Shown: positions 47,453 through 56,292, counted from the first letter of the stretch. The stretch is 64,000 bases of DNA from FEN-1073 sp963780865 (GCA_963780865.1 CAWADT010000029.1:1-64000); one strand, 5' to 3'. Numbers and translations are program-made. Notes: generated by a model from the letters alone, not told the origin.

Positions 47453-48958
47453 TTATTTCACTCCCGTTCCGATCATTGAAAGAATCCAGTACGGCCACAA
47501 GCCGATGACCAGCATCAATACCATCAAGGGAACCATCGCCAGCCTCTCGCGGACGCCGATTTCGATCGAGGCATCCTTCCAGCGCTCGTTCAGCGGCCCG
47601 AGCAATACTTTGCCGATGACTTTCAGAATATAGGCGCCGGTCAGGAACAATCCGAACATTGCGATTCCGGTAAGCAGCGGGAAGGCCGGCCAGGCACCTA
47701 AAATCACCATCAGCTCGGAGACGAATCCCGCCAGGCCCGGCAGGCCGAGCGAGCCCAAAGCGGTGAAGACCAAGATCCCGCCATAAATGGGCGCGCGCGG
47801 GAACAGGCCGCCAAAATCTTCCAGGTTGCGGGTGTGGGTTCGATCGTACAGCGCGCCCACCAGCAAGAACATCCCCGCCGCGCTCAGTCCGTGGGTGAAC
47901 AGCTGCAGCGCCGCGCCGCGCAGCGCCAGGCTCCCCGCCGCCGATCCCGTTCCCAGCCACGCTCCGGCGGCGACGCCGAGGAGGACGAAGCCCATGTGGT
48001 TGACCGAAGAATAGGCCACCAGCCGCTTGAAATCGTTCTGCGACCAGGAGGCCAGCGCCCCGAAGACAATCGCCGCGACGGCCAGCACCGCAAGGATGGG
48101 TGCAAACTCTTTTGTTTCGGCGGGAAAGAGCGGGAGGACCAGGCGTAAAAATCCGAACCCGCCGAGTTTGAGCAGCACGCCGGCCAGGATCATCGATCCG
48201 GCGGTGGGCGCCTCGGTGTGCGCGTCCGGCAGCCAGGTGTGGAACGGCCAGACCGGAAGCTTCACCGCGAAGGCAATCACCATGCCCCAGAACGTCAGCG
48301 CCTTGAGGACGGGAATCGAGATCCCAAAAAGCGTTCCGCTCGTTAAAGCCGGCCAGGCGGAAAAGAGCGTCCGCAGATCGAACGTTCCAACGGCCAGGCG
48401 GATCACCTGGATGGCCAGGAGCAGGCCCAGCGACGCGCCCATGGTGTAGAGCAGGAACTTCAGCGCCGCGTAATCCCGCTTCTCCCCGCCCCAGAGATGG
48501 ATGATGAAGTACATCGGCACCAACCCGAGCTCCCAAAACACGAAGAACAGGAGCAGGTCCATGGAAAGGAACACCCCCAGCATTCCGGTTTCCAGCAGCA
48601 GGAACAGCGCAAGGAAAACGCGGATCCTTTCTTTAATATTGAACGCCACCAGCAGGGCGAGCGTCGTTATCAGGGTCGTGAGAAAAACGAGCGGGATGGA
48701 CAGCCCATCCGCCGCGAGGTGGAATTCCGAGCCGATCGCCGGGTACCAGGCCAGCCGCTCCTCGAATTGCATCCCCGCCGCCGCGCTGTTGTATCCGAGC
48801 CACGCCGTGATGGACAGCGCCAGCGGAATGAGGCTCGCGCCCAGCGCGAAACCGCGCAGCAGCTTTTCCCGCGCGGGCAGCAGGAACAACGCCGCCGCCG
48901 CAAGCGCGGGCGTGAAAAGAATTAACGAGAGCAGATGATGCGAAAATAAGTCGGACAT
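47453..48958 (-). CDS. nuoM: NADH-quinone oxidoreductase subunit M, first copy
   Basis: 501 aa, 14 membrane helices. Conserved: FHLAADGLSIPLVFLTTLIT, LLFFVFWELGLVPMYFIIHL (Glu of helix 5), FHTWLPDAHTEAPTAGSMIL, AYSSVNHMGFVLLG and LAGFVSELMVILGAW. HTWLPDAHTEAPT is typical of NuoM. It follows nuoL after a gap filled by a palindrome. Confidence 0.92.
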   Translation of the reverse strand: MSDLFSHHLLSLILFTPALAAAALFLLPAREKLLRGFALGASLIPLALSITAWLGYNSAAAGMQFEERLAWYPAIGSEFHLAADGLSIPLVFLTTLITTLALLVAFNIKERIRVFLALFLLLETGMLGVFLSMDLLLFFVFWELGLVPMYFIIHLWGGEKRDYAALKFLLYTMGASLGLLLAIQVIRLAVGTFDLRTLFSAWPALTSGTLFGISIPVLKALTFWGMVIAFAVKLPVWPFHTWLPDAHTEAPTAGSMILAGVLLKLGGFGFLRLVLPLFPAETKEFAPILAVLAVAAIVFGALASWSQNDFKRLVAYSSVNHMGFVLLGVAAGAWLGTGSAAGSLALRGAALQLFTHGLSAAGMFLLVGALYDRTHTRNLEDFGGLFPRAPIYGGILVFTALGSLGLPGLAGFVSELMVILGAWPAFPLLTGIAMFGLFLTGAYILKVIGKVLLGPLNERWKDASIEIGVRERLAMVPLMVLMLVIGLWPYWILSMIGTGVK

Positions 48959-48965
48959 TCTTACT

Positions 48966-49048
48966 CCGCCTCACCCCTTCCCCCGTCCCCTTCCCCCCTC
49001 TCCATTTAAATGGAGAGGGCAAGGGGTGCAGGGGAAGTAGGTGAGGGC
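48966..49048. repeat. intergenic palindrome (nuoM-nuoL)
   Basis: CCTCACCCCTTCCCC...CCCTCTCCATTTAAATGGAGAGGG...GGTGAGGG. Both CTCACC/GGTGAG ends and the central CTCCATTTAAATGGAG are symmetrical. Confidence 0.8.
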
Positions 49049-49054
49049 ATTTCG

Positions 49055-51280
49055 CTATGGCATCGTCAGCATCCGATACAGCAACGCCGCGCCGCAGGCG
49101 GCGAAGGTGACGAGGCTGATGAGCAAATATTCCTGCACCCGGCCGCTCTGCAGCACGCGCAATTCTCCGCCTGTCCGTTTCGTCCCTTCCGCCAGCCGGT
49201 CGGCGCCGCCGTTGATCACCGGCAAGTCGATCCAGCGCCGCAGCGCCCGGCCCAATCCGCCGGCGGCCCGGCCGAGTACGAGGAGAAACCCGTCCAGGAT
49301 CCGGCCGTCGATCCAGTCGGAAACCAGCGTGTCGGCGATCCATCGGACCGGGGCGACAAAAACAATCCCGTAGAGGTCGTCAAACCGGAGCCCGGCCTGG
49401 AGGAATCCGTGCAGCGGCCCCAGGACAACCTCGAGCGGATCCTTTTGCCCGGCCCGGTACCGGCGGTACGTCAGCCAACCCAGTGTCAACCCGCCGAGGG
49501 AAACGGCGACGGATACCGCCAGAACCGCCATCGCAAACGGCGGGGGTTCCGGCGCGGCCAGCGCGCAACAGATCGGCGAATGCGCTCCCACCAGGCTCGC
49601 GACCCTCGCGGGCGAAAGCGGGGCCGCTCCAGCCACGAGGCGGCCGATCCAATCGGGAATGACGCCTCCGATGACCGGGAAATCCTTTGGAATTCCCGCC
49701 CAACCGGCGCCGATCGCAAACAAAGCGAGAGCTCCCAGGGGAGCGAGCATCCACCGGGACGGCTCAGCGGCATGCGCCGCCGCCGCGCTGCGCGGCCGGC
49801 CGAGAAAAACGAGCGTGAGCTGGCGCGCCACGTAAAAGGCGGTCAACAGCGCCGAAACCGAAAGGACGAGAAAGACCGCCGGAGAGGAATGAAAAGCGGA
49901 AGAAAGGATCTGATCCTTGGACCAGAAACCGGCGGTGAGCAGCGGGAACCCGGCCAGGGATAATCCTCCGGCGAGAAATGTGATGAAGGTCAGCGGAAGC
50001 CGCCCGGCCAGCCCGCCCATGGCGCGCATATCCTGCGGATCCGTAGGCTCGCCGGCGTGCGCCGCGCCGTGCTCCACGCCGTGGATCACCGACCCGGCGC
50101 CCAGGAACAGCAGCGCTTTGAAGAAAGCGTGCATCGCCAGGTGGAAGGCGGCGGCTCCGTAAGCTCCAATCCCGGCGGCGGCGACCATGTACCCAAGCTG
50201 CGAGATCGTCGAATAAGCCAGCACCCGCTTGATATCGTTCTGCGTCAGGGCGATGGCTGCGGCCAGCAGCGCGGTGAAGGCACCGAGGAAAGCGGCCACG
50301 TCCGTCGCGGGCGACCCGGCCGCCGAGAGCAGCGGGGCGGCGCGCAGCAGCAGGTACACGCCGGCCGAGACCATCGTCGCCGCATGAATCAGCGCCGAGA
50401 CCGGCGTGGGGCCTTCCATTGCGTCCGGCAGCCAGACGTGCAAGGGCCATTGCGCGCTTTTCCCGATGGTTCCCGCCAGGAGCAGCAGCGCCGCGAGCCC
50501 GGCCGCGCTCAGCCCGAACACACCCGAGGGGGCGGCGGCCATGCGCGCGAGATTCGCCGTGCCGAGGATCTCCCGCAGGGAGAGGCTGCCGCTGAACTGC
50601 CAGCAGAGCGCCAGCCCCAGCAGCATCAGCACGTCGCCGATGCGGGTGACCAGAAACGCCTTCACCGCCGCGCGGCGCGCGCGCTCGCGCGCAAACCAGA
50701 ATCCGATCAGAAGGTAGGAGCACAACCCCATCACCTCCCAGCCGATGAAAAAGGTGACGAGGTTGTCCGCCAGGACCAGAAGCAGCATCCCGAAGGCGAA
50801 GAGCGAGATGAAGGCGAAGAAGCGCGAGTACAGCGGTTCGACCGACGGGACGCGGACGGAGCTTCCGCTTTCTTCGACGAGCGCGCCGCGCGGAGGCAGA
50901 CCGGGAATATCTTCGCGGCCTTGAGGCCCGCCGAAGTTATGGTAGCCGATGCTATACAGGAAGATCGCGAGCAGGGTTACCGCGACGAAGAACAGGGTGA
51001 GCACGGTCAGCCCGTCCACCAGGACCCCGATCCGGATTGCGCCGCCTCCATTCGCGGGCGCCCCCGGAATCCACACGATCGATTGCGTAATCGGTTTGTC
51101 CGCCAGGTTGCCGCTTTGCAGCGCGCCGCCGATCAGAATCAGCGCGCCAGCGAAGGAAAGCGCAAGCATCCCGACGGCAACCGCCGTGCTCAGTCCGCGG
51201 CTCCTGCGCGTGAAGAGCAATATCACGGCGAAGGCCAGAAGCGGCGGAAGCGGGAGAAGGAATGCCATCGTGGCGAGCAT
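49055..51280 (-). CDS. nuoL: NADH-quinone oxidoreductase subunit L
   Basis: 741 aa. Antiporter core of about 14 helices with VDGLTVLTLFFVAVTLLAIF, VTFFIGWEVMGLCSYLLIGF (Glu of helix 5), PLHVWLPDAMEGPTPVSALI (HAATMVSAG follows), TQNDIKRVLAYSTISQLGYM and the C-terminal lateral-helix part (from about 600) ending in a last membrane helix (LISLVTFAACGAALLYR). It is the distal proton channel and carries the lateral helix along the arm. Length is slightly more than usual, from a loop at about 95-120 (GLPPRGALVEESGSS). Confidence 0.92.
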   Translation of the reverse strand: MLATMAFLLPLPPLLAFAVILLFTRRSRGLSTAVAVGMLALSFAGALILIGGALQSGNLADKPITQSIVWIPGAPANGGGAIRIGVLVDGLTVLTLFFVAVTLLAIFLYSIGYHNFGGPQGREDIPGLPPRGALVEESGSSVRVPSVEPLYSRFFAFISLFAFGMLLLVLADNLVTFFIGWEVMGLCSYLLIGFWFARERARRAAVKAFLVTRIGDVLMLLGLALCWQFSGSLSLREILGTANLARMAAAPSGVFGLSAAGLAALLLLAGTIGKSAQWPLHVWLPDAMEGPTPVSALIHAATMVSAGVYLLLRAAPLLSAAGSPATDVAAFLGAFTALLAAAIALTQNDIKRVLAYSTISQLGYMVAAAGIGAYGAAAFHLAMHAFFKALLFLGAGSVIHGVEHGAAHAGEPTDPQDMRAMGGLAGRLPLTFITFLAGGLSLAGFPLLTAGFWSKDQILSSAFHSSPAVFLVLSVSALLTAFYVARQLTLVFLGRPRSAAAAHAAEPSRWMLAPLGALALFAIGAGWAGIPKDFPVIGGVIPDWIGRLVAGAAPLSPARVASLVGAHSPICCALAAPEPPPFAMAVLAVSVAVSLGGLTLGWLTYRRYRAGQKDPLEVVLGPLHGFLQAGLRFDDLYGIVFVAPVRWIADTLVSDWIDGRILDGFLLVLGRAAGGLGRALRRWIDLPVINGGADRLAEGTKRTGGELRVLQSGRVQEYLLISLVTFAACGAALLYRMLTMP

Positions 51281-51292
51281 GGAGTGTGGTTT

Positions 51293-51358
51293 TTCCTCAC
51301 CCCCTTCCCCCTCTTCATATAAATGGAGAGGGGGAAGGGGAAGGGGTAGGAGGTGAGG
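51293..51358. repeat. intergenic palindrome (nuoL-nuoK)
   Basis: CCTCACCCCCTTCCCCCTCT, TCATATAAATGGA, then GAGGGGGAAGGGG...GGAGGTGAGG. Its minus-strand purine arm ends about 12 bp before the nuoL start. Confidence 0.8.
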
Positions 51359-51359
51359 T

Positions 51360-51668
51360 TTATCCTCTCAGCAAATCCGTTTCTTCCGGCAGCACGGTTT
51401 TTCGCAGGCGATAGACCGAGATGATCAGCGCGAGGCCCACGGCTGTTTCGGCCGCGGCCACGGCCAGCAGAACCACGGCGAATACCTGGCCGTTCATCCC
51501 CGCCGGAGCAAGATAGCGCCAGAAGGCGACAAGGTTGAGGTTGACCGCGTTGAGCATCAGCTCGATGCCCATGAGCGCCGCCAACGCGTTGCGGCGGGCG
51601 ATCGCGCCGTACAGTCCAACAACGAACAGCGCAGCAGCAAACAGGAGATACCAGCTAAGCGGGATCAT
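51360..51668 (-). CDS. nuoK: NADH-quinone oxidoreductase subunit K
   Basis: 102 aa, three membrane helices. ALMGIELMLNAVNLNLVAFW contains the conserved glutamate of helix 2; a second conserved Glu lies in VAAAETAVGLALIISVYR. It belongs to the proton path at the base of the membrane arm. Follows nuoJ after a 190-bp repeat. Confidence 0.93.
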   Translation of the reverse strand: MIPLSWYLLFAAALFVVGLYGAIARRNALAALMGIELMLNAVNLNLVAFWRYLAPAGMNGQVFAVVLLAVAAAETAVGLALIISVYRLRKTVLPEETDLLRG

Positions 51669-51675
51669 GGTTTTC

Positions 51676-51848
51676 AGATGTCATTCCGAGCCCCGCTTTC
51701 CCGGGGCGAGGAATCGCGGAACTCCTTCCCGACACAGTTTTGCCGCTTACCCTTGCGCTACCGATTCCTTCTCTCGCTTCACTCGCCCGCCCCGGACCAG
51801 GCGGTTCGGGGAGCCAGACGGGGCTTGAAAGCCCCTCGGGATGACATA
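51676..51848. repeat. GTCATTCCGAG-type intergenic repeat (nuoK-nuoJ)
   Basis: Opens with GTCATTCCGAGCCCC and closes with CCCCTCGGGATGAC as inverted ends; the inner part has GGGGCGAGGAATCGCGGA and GATTCCTTCTC. A related element lies at about 54093-54335. This is the only nuo gap with this type in place of the C/G-tract palindrome. Confidence 0.65.
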
Positions 51849-51859
51849 CTCAGTTGGCT

Positions 51860-52378
51860 TCACCGGTCCTTCTCCTTGGATCCGCCGGCGACCAGCACCG
51901 CGCCGACTAGCGCCGAGAGCAGCAAAACGGATACTGCCTCAAAGGGAATCAAAAATCGCGCGGGATCGACCAGCGCGGCTCCCAGCGCAACGATGGAATC
52001 GCCCGCCGGAAGCGAAGGCGCGGTTTCATTGAAAAACACATAGCGCGAAAGCCCCCAGGCGATTCCCGCGAATACAGCCGCTCCCAGCAGCGCCGCGACC
52101 GGCCAAAACCGGTGGGCCTGCGGCGATCGATCCTGCAGTTCGCGGCGGGTGAGCATCACCACCAGGACGATCAGCGTTGCGATTGCGCCGATGTAAACCA
52201 CCACCTGGGCCGCCGCGAGGAGCGACGCGTCCAGCATGGCGTAGAATGCCGCCACGACAAACAGGCAGCCGATCAGCGCGAAGGCGGAACGCACGAGATC
52301 CCGCAGCGCCACCGTTGCAACCGCCAGCCCGAGGCCGACGACCGCGAAAACCAGGAAGAGAATTTGTTCGACGGTCAT
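51860..52378 (-). CDS. nuoJ: NADH-quinone oxidoreductase subunit J
   Basis: 172 aa from the ATG at 52378, five membrane helices. LLAAAQVVVYIGAIATLIVL has the conserved VYIGAI motif of helix 3; FIPFEAVSVLLLSALVGAVL is helix 5. The start overlaps the nuoH stop by 4 bp, within a sequence derived from the palindromic repeat family. Confidence 0.93.
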   Translation of the reverse strand: MTVEQILFLVFAVVGLGLAVATVALRDLVRSAFALIGCLFVVAAFYAMLDASLLAAAQVVVYIGAIATLIVLVVMLTRRELQDRSPQAHRFWPVAALLGAAVFAGIAWGLSRYVFFNETAPSLPAGDSIVALGAALVDPARFLIPFEAVSVLLLSALVGAVLVAGGSKEKDR

Positions 52379-53604
52379 AACGCTTTCTCCCCCTCGCCCT
52401 TTCCCCCCTGCCCGCTTTGCCTCTCCCAGCTTATGGGAGGCGAAGGAAAGGCGATGCGGCGGGATGGGCGGGGGCGCAGACGCCGCCCGAGAAGCGCCAG
52501 GGTGGAAAACCCCACGACGACGTTCACTCCAAGCAAGACCGTGGTTCGGAGCCAGATGCCCTCGCCCATAAGCGCCCGATTCACCACGACCACGAAGCAG
52601 ATGAGCACGAGCATCATCGGCGTGAGCACCGTCCAACAAAAATTCAGCATCTGGTCGATGCGGATGCGCGGGAATGTGGCCCGCGCCCACACCAGCAGAA
52701 AATAACACAGGAAGGATTTCGCCGCGAAATAGACCGCGCCGAGGGTCGGGTACTCCGCCGCGCCGGGACCCTGCCAACCGCCGAAGAAAAGCACCGCCAA
52801 CATCGCGCCGATCGTAAAGGCGTGCAGAAACTCGGCCGCGAAGAACATCCCGAACCGGATGCCGGAATATTCGACGTGGAAGCCGGCGACGATTTCCAAT
52901 TCGGCTTCGAGCAGTTCGAACGGCGCGCGCGCCACCTCGGCCAGCGACGCGAGCAGGAAGGCCGCCGCCGCGAGCGGCGCGGAAAAGACGAACCACATCG
53001 CGCCCTGGGCCGAGACGATTCCGTTCAAGCTCATGGTTCCGGCGAGGATCACCGGAAGGAGGAGCGCCAGCACCATCGGCACTTCATAGGAAACCAGCTG
53101 CGCCACGGTGCGGAACGCGCCGAGCAGCGCGAATTTATTATCGGAGGACCATCCCGCCATGAGAATGCCGAGCGTGCCGAGCGTCCCGGCCGCCACGAGG
53201 TAGAGCACCCCGACGTTGAGATCCACGCCGTACGCGGTGGCGGCGACCGGAATCACCGCCCACAACGCCACCACGCCCATCACTGCCAGGATCGGCGCGA
53301 GCTGGAAGAGGATTCTGTCGCCCCGCGGCGGAACCAGATCCTCTTTCACCAGCAATTTAAGCATATCGGCCACGGTCTGCAACAGCCCGTAGGGACCGAC
53401 CCGGTTGGGCCCGATCCGGTCCTGCATCCGCGCCACCGCTTTGCGTTCGAACCAGATCAGGAAGATCACCAGCGTCAGACCCGACACTCCCAGCACGAAA
53501 GCGCGCGCGACGGCGAAAATCCATGGCACGCTCGACGCCGGAATGCCCGCTCCCAAGAGGAGGCTGCGCAATGCATCGGTGATTGCCGTGAAGAGATCGC
53601 CCAT
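52375..53604 (-). CDS. nuoH: NADH-quinone oxidoreductase subunit H
   Basis: 409 aa from the ATG at 53604. Conserved: KAVARMQDRIGPNRVGPYGL (quinone-site loop), LVSYEVPMVLALLLPVILAG, RAPFELLEAELEIVAGFHVE (Glu-rich loop) and ARATFPRIRIDQMLNFCWTV. NuoH links the peripheral and membrane arms. The last 30 residues or so (SRRIAFPSPPISWERQSGQG and onward) are unlike NuoH and are encoded by a copy of the palindromic repeat, so the repeat has extended the gene. nuoI, which normally follows nuoH, is absent. Confidence 0.93.
   Translation of the reverse strand: MGDLFTAITDALRSLLLGAGIPASSVPWIFAVARAFVLGVSGLTLVIFLIWFERKAVARMQDRIGPNRVGPYGLLQTVADMLKLLVKEDLVPPRGDRILFQLAPILAVMGVVALWAVIPVAATAYGVDLNVGVLYLVAAGTLGTLGILMAGWSSDNKFALLGAFRTVAQLVSYEVPMVLALLLPVILAGTMSLNGIVSAQGAMWFVFSAPLAAAAFLLASLAEVARAPFELLEAELEIVAGFHVEYSGIRFGMFFAAEFLHAFTIGAMLAVLFFGGWQGPGAAEYPTLGAVYFAAKSFLCYFLLVWARATFPRIRIDQMLNFCWTVLTPMMLVLICFVVVVNRALMGEGIWLRTTVLLGVNVVVGFSTLALLGRRLRPRPSRRIAFPSPPISWERQSGQGGKGEGEKAL
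52381..52460. repeat. palindromic repeat inside the nuoH 3' end
   Basis: CTTTCTCCCCCTCGCCCTTT...GCCTCTCCCAGCTTATGGGAGGCGAAGGAAAGGCG, a degenerate member of the nuo-gap palindromes. It is read as the C-terminal tail of NuoH. Confidence 0.65.
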
Positions 53605-53620
53605 TTTATTTGCGGCTACC

Positions 53621-53977
53621 CTACAGCCACGCCAGGCTCCCCTTGCGCCAGGCGTAAACGAGTCCCGCTCCAAGCAGGAGGATGAAGAGCACGCCTTCGA
53701 CGGCGGCGTAAAGGGGAAAACGTGCGTACGCCACGGCCCAAGGGAAGAGGAACACCACTTCGACGTCGAAGATCAGGAACACTAGCGCGTAAAGGTAATA
53801 CGAGGCGCGAAATTGAATGTGCGAGGGGCCGCGGGTTTCGATCCCGCATTCGTAGGTTTGGGCTTTCACCCGGCCGGGCTTGTGCGGACCGAGCAGCACG
53901 CCGGCCAGGATGGGGACGAGTGGAAAAAATATCGACAGGAGAAGGAAGATACCGATGAATGCCCAGTCGGAAATCAT
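53621..53977 (-). CDS. nuoA: NADH-quinone oxidoreductase subunit A
   Basis: 118 aa, three membrane helices. The conserved loop AQTYECGIETRGPSHIQFRA has the cysteine used to sense the active/deactive state in other species, and LVFLIFDVEVVFLFPWAVAY holds the conserved acidic residues. First gene of the cluster, 16 bp before nuoH. nuoB, C, D, E, F and G do not precede it; the next gene to the right is on the opposite strand. Confidence 0.93.
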   Translation of the reverse strand: MISDWAFIGIFLLLSIFFPLVPILAGVLLGPHKPGRVKAQTYECGIETRGPSHIQFRASYYLYALVFLIFDVEVVFLFPWAVAYARFPLYAAVEGVLFILLLGAGLVYAWRKGSLAWL

Positions 53978-54092
53978 CTGTCATTTTCCGGGTGGAATTG
54001 GGCGGAATGGTAGCAGGTGTCGGAGGAAATGTCAAAGCGGTGCGGCGTGCGCGCAAGGGATTGTCGATATAATGGGAACCGCAAGGCAGATC

Positions 54093-54335
54093 TTACTTGT
54101 CATCCCGAGGGGTTTTCAGGCCATGGGGAATCGAAAGCGCAAACTGATTATGTCATTCCGAACCCTGGCGCTCTCCCGGGGTGAGGAATCGGTAACGCGT
54201 GGAAGGATGATACGATCGTATCGGGCAGGAGTCGCCGATTCCTCGTCGCCCACATAGCGGCTTACTCGGCAACGAGAAATCTCGGGCTCCCCCGGCCCGC
54301 CAGGTGGGCTGTCCGGGGCGGGCTCGGAATGACAT
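54093..54335. repeat. GTCATTCCGA-type repeats before sppA
   Basis: GTCATCCCGAGGGG at about 54098, then ATGTCATTCCGAACCC (about 54150) and closing GGGCTCGGAATGACATT (about 54320). Between them GGTGAGGAATCGGTAACGCG and GCCGATTCCTCGTC repeat inner parts of the 51676-51848 element. It looks like nested or tandem non-autonomous elements; no gene lies in the 375 bp between nuoA and sppA. Confidence 0.6.
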
Positions 54336-54352
54336 TTTATAGGGAGACAACC

Positions 54353-55342
54353 ATGCAAACTAATCGATCCCCACTCTGGGCGTTGGGCGGCGCGGTCGTG
54401 GGCTTCGCGCTGCCGTTTCTCGGACTGGCGTGCGTCGCCGTCGTTTGTCTGTTCAGCCTGGTCGGGGCGAGCGGCCTGGCCTCGACCGGCGGCGCCCAAA
54501 ACCAACAGCATATCTCCGGACCGACGAGCGGCCCGGCGGTGGCGGTCATCGACATCGACGGCGAGATCGTCAGCGGTTCGTCCGGTTCGATCGGCCTGAG
54601 CGCTTCCGCCGCCTCAGGCGACATCATCCCGCTTATCCAACAAGCGGCGTCGGATTCCGAGGTGAAGGCGATTCTCCTGCGGATCAACAGCCCGGGCGGA
54701 TCGGTGGTCGCCAGCGACGAGATCTACCACGCGCTCAAAGGGTGCGGCAAACCGATCGTGGTGGCGATGGGCGAGCTGGACGCCTCCGGAGGGTATTACA
54801 TCAGCATGGCGGCGCAATACCTCGTCGCCAATCCCAACACCCTCACCGGATCGATCGGCGTGATCAGCGAATTCCCTGAAGCGTCGCAACTGATGAAGAA
54901 TCTGGGGGTAACCGTCGCGGTGATCAAATCCGGATCGGTGAAAGACCTGGGCAGCATGTACCGGCCGATGACCGACGAAGAGAAAGCCCTCTGGCAAAAA
55001 GTAATCGACGAGACCTACCATTCCTTCGTTCAAATCGTTGCCGACGGCCGGCATATGACCACCGATCAGGTTCTCCCGCTGGCCGACGGGCGGGTCTTCA
55101 CCGGGCGGCAGGCGCTTGCCCTTGGGCTGGTCGACGCGCTCGGGTACGAGGCGGAGGCGCTTGCCAAAGCCGCCGCGCTGGGCGGGATCAAGGGAACGCC
55201 GCGGGTGATTCACCTCGCCCCGCCCGCCCTCTCGCTGGTCTCGGCGCTGCTTTCGGGGCAAATCAGCCAAAGCCTCCTGCCCGGTAATTTCCTGAGCGAT
55301 CTGCTCGCGCCCAAGCTGGAGTACCGCTGGATGGGGCAGTAA
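54353..55342 (+). CDS. sppA: signal peptide peptidase SppA
   Basis: 329 aa from the ATG at 54353 with GGGAGA upstream. One N-terminal membrane helix (FLGLACVAVVCLFSLVGASG), then an S49 protease domain: LLRINSPGGSVVASDEIYHA, ASGGYYISMAA, LTGSIGVISEF with the serine nucleophile, and VIKSGSVKDLGSMYRPM with the lysine general base. This is the short, single-domain B. subtilis-like form. It would degrade cleaved signal peptides on the outer face of the membrane. Confidence 0.9.
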   Translation: MQTNRSPLWALGGAVVGFALPFLGLACVAVVCLFSLVGASGLASTGGAQNQQHISGPTSGPAVAVIDIDGEIVSGSSGSIGLSASAASGDIIPLIQQAASDSEVKAILLRINSPGGSVVASDEIYHALKGCGKPIVVAMGELDASGGYYISMAAQYLVANPNTLTGSIGVISEFPEASQLMKNLGVTVAVIKSGSVKDLGSMYRPMTDEEKALWQKVIDETYHSFVQIVADGRHMTTDQVLPLADGRVFTGRQALALGLVDALGYEAEALAKAAALGGIKGTPRVIHLAPPALSLVSALLSGQISQSLLPGNFLSDLLAPKLEYRWMGQ

Positions 55343-55385
55343 GAGCGAACGATAGACCCGAACCCAAATAGGCTCGCCTTCCTTA

Positions 55386-56168
55386 ATGGATACTCCTCCA
55401 TCCGTTTTCGATGACTCCGTCGACCGGTGGATCGCCGAGAACGATCTGCCCTGGATGAAGCTTAAGGTCGAGATCGGATTGAGCAATCTTCGGAGACACT
55501 TGCCTCCCAAGCCGCTGCATCTCCTCGACGCGGGCGGCGGCAGCGCTGCGGATTCGATCCCCCTCGCCCGCGATGGACACTCGATCGATCTTGTGGATTA
55601 CTCACCGGCAATGCTCGAGGCCGCCAAAGCGAATGCGGCGCGCGAGGGGCTGGCGGATAAATTCCACTTCCATGCCGCGGATGTAACCCGGCTGGACCGG
55701 ACCTTTCGGCACCGGCAATTCGACGTCGTGCTGTGCCACAACGTTCTTCAATACGTCGCCGACATTCCGGGGCTGCTCTCCATGCTGTCGACGGTTCTCC
55801 TTCCGGGCGGGATTCTGTCGCTGATTAGTCCCAATCGGTACTGCATTCCCTACGCGACGGCTTTCCTTGAAAAGGATTTGGACAAAGCCCTCTCGCAAAT
55901 CGATGCCCGGACGTATCAAAACCGGATGTTCCACGCGACGGTGACGGAATACTCCGCCGAGGAAATTCGCGTGCGGCTGCCGGATGCCGGTCTGGTATTC
56001 GACGCCGTCTACGGAATCCGCTGTCTGAGCGATTATTGGGGCGACAACGAGACGAAGTCGAATCCCGAAATTTGGGAAAAAATAAAACGGCTCGAGCACG
56101 CGCTGACCGATAAATATCCGTATCCGCTCCTGGCGAGGTTTTGGCAGATCGTGGCGCACAAAGAATGA
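55386..56168 (+). CDS. class I SAM methyltransferase, CmoM-like
   Basis: 260 aa. The SAM-binding motif I is LHLLDAGGGSAADSIPLARD, followed by DLVDYSPAMLEAAKANA (acidic residue for the ribose) and DVVLCHNVLQYVADIPG (motif IV). The C-terminal part, VYGIRCLSDYWGDN, resembles CmoM, which methylates carboxymethoxyuridine in tRNA, but this match is weak. No cmoA or cmoB is adjacent. It starts 43 bp after sppA. Confidence 0.7.
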   Translation: MDTPPSVFDDSVDRWIAENDLPWMKLKVEIGLSNLRRHLPPKPLHLLDAGGGSAADSIPLARDGHSIDLVDYSPAMLEAAKANAAREGLADKFHFHAADVTRLDRTFRHRQFDVVLCHNVLQYVADIPGLLSMLSTVLLPGGILSLISPNRYCIPYATAFLEKDLDKALSQIDARTYQNRMFHATVTEYSAEEIRVRLPDAGLVFDAVYGIRCLSDYWGDNETKSNPEIWEKIKRLEHALTDKYPYPLLARFWQIVAHKE

Positions 56169-56213
56169 TGAATGGACTAGGAAATAATAATTACGACTCT
56201 TCTGCACAAAACC

Positions 56214-56292
56214 CAATCCAAACCGCAAAGACGCAAAGAACGCCAAGTTTTATTGGTTTTTCTTAGCGCCCTTTTCGCCCTTGCGGTGAGAA
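56214..56292. repeat. intergenic inverted repeat (ACCGCAAAGACGC type)
   Basis: ACCGCAAAGACGCAAAGAAC on one side and CCCTTTTCGCCCTTGCGGT on the other are complementary with mismatches, separated by about 35 bases. A hairpin element of a kind common between genes in many bacteria. Confidence 0.6.

Noticed and set aside
46017..48536. 839-aa minus-strand frame across two nuoM genes
   Set aside because: It is an alternative frame of two clear NuoM proteins; its translation has no membrane helices.
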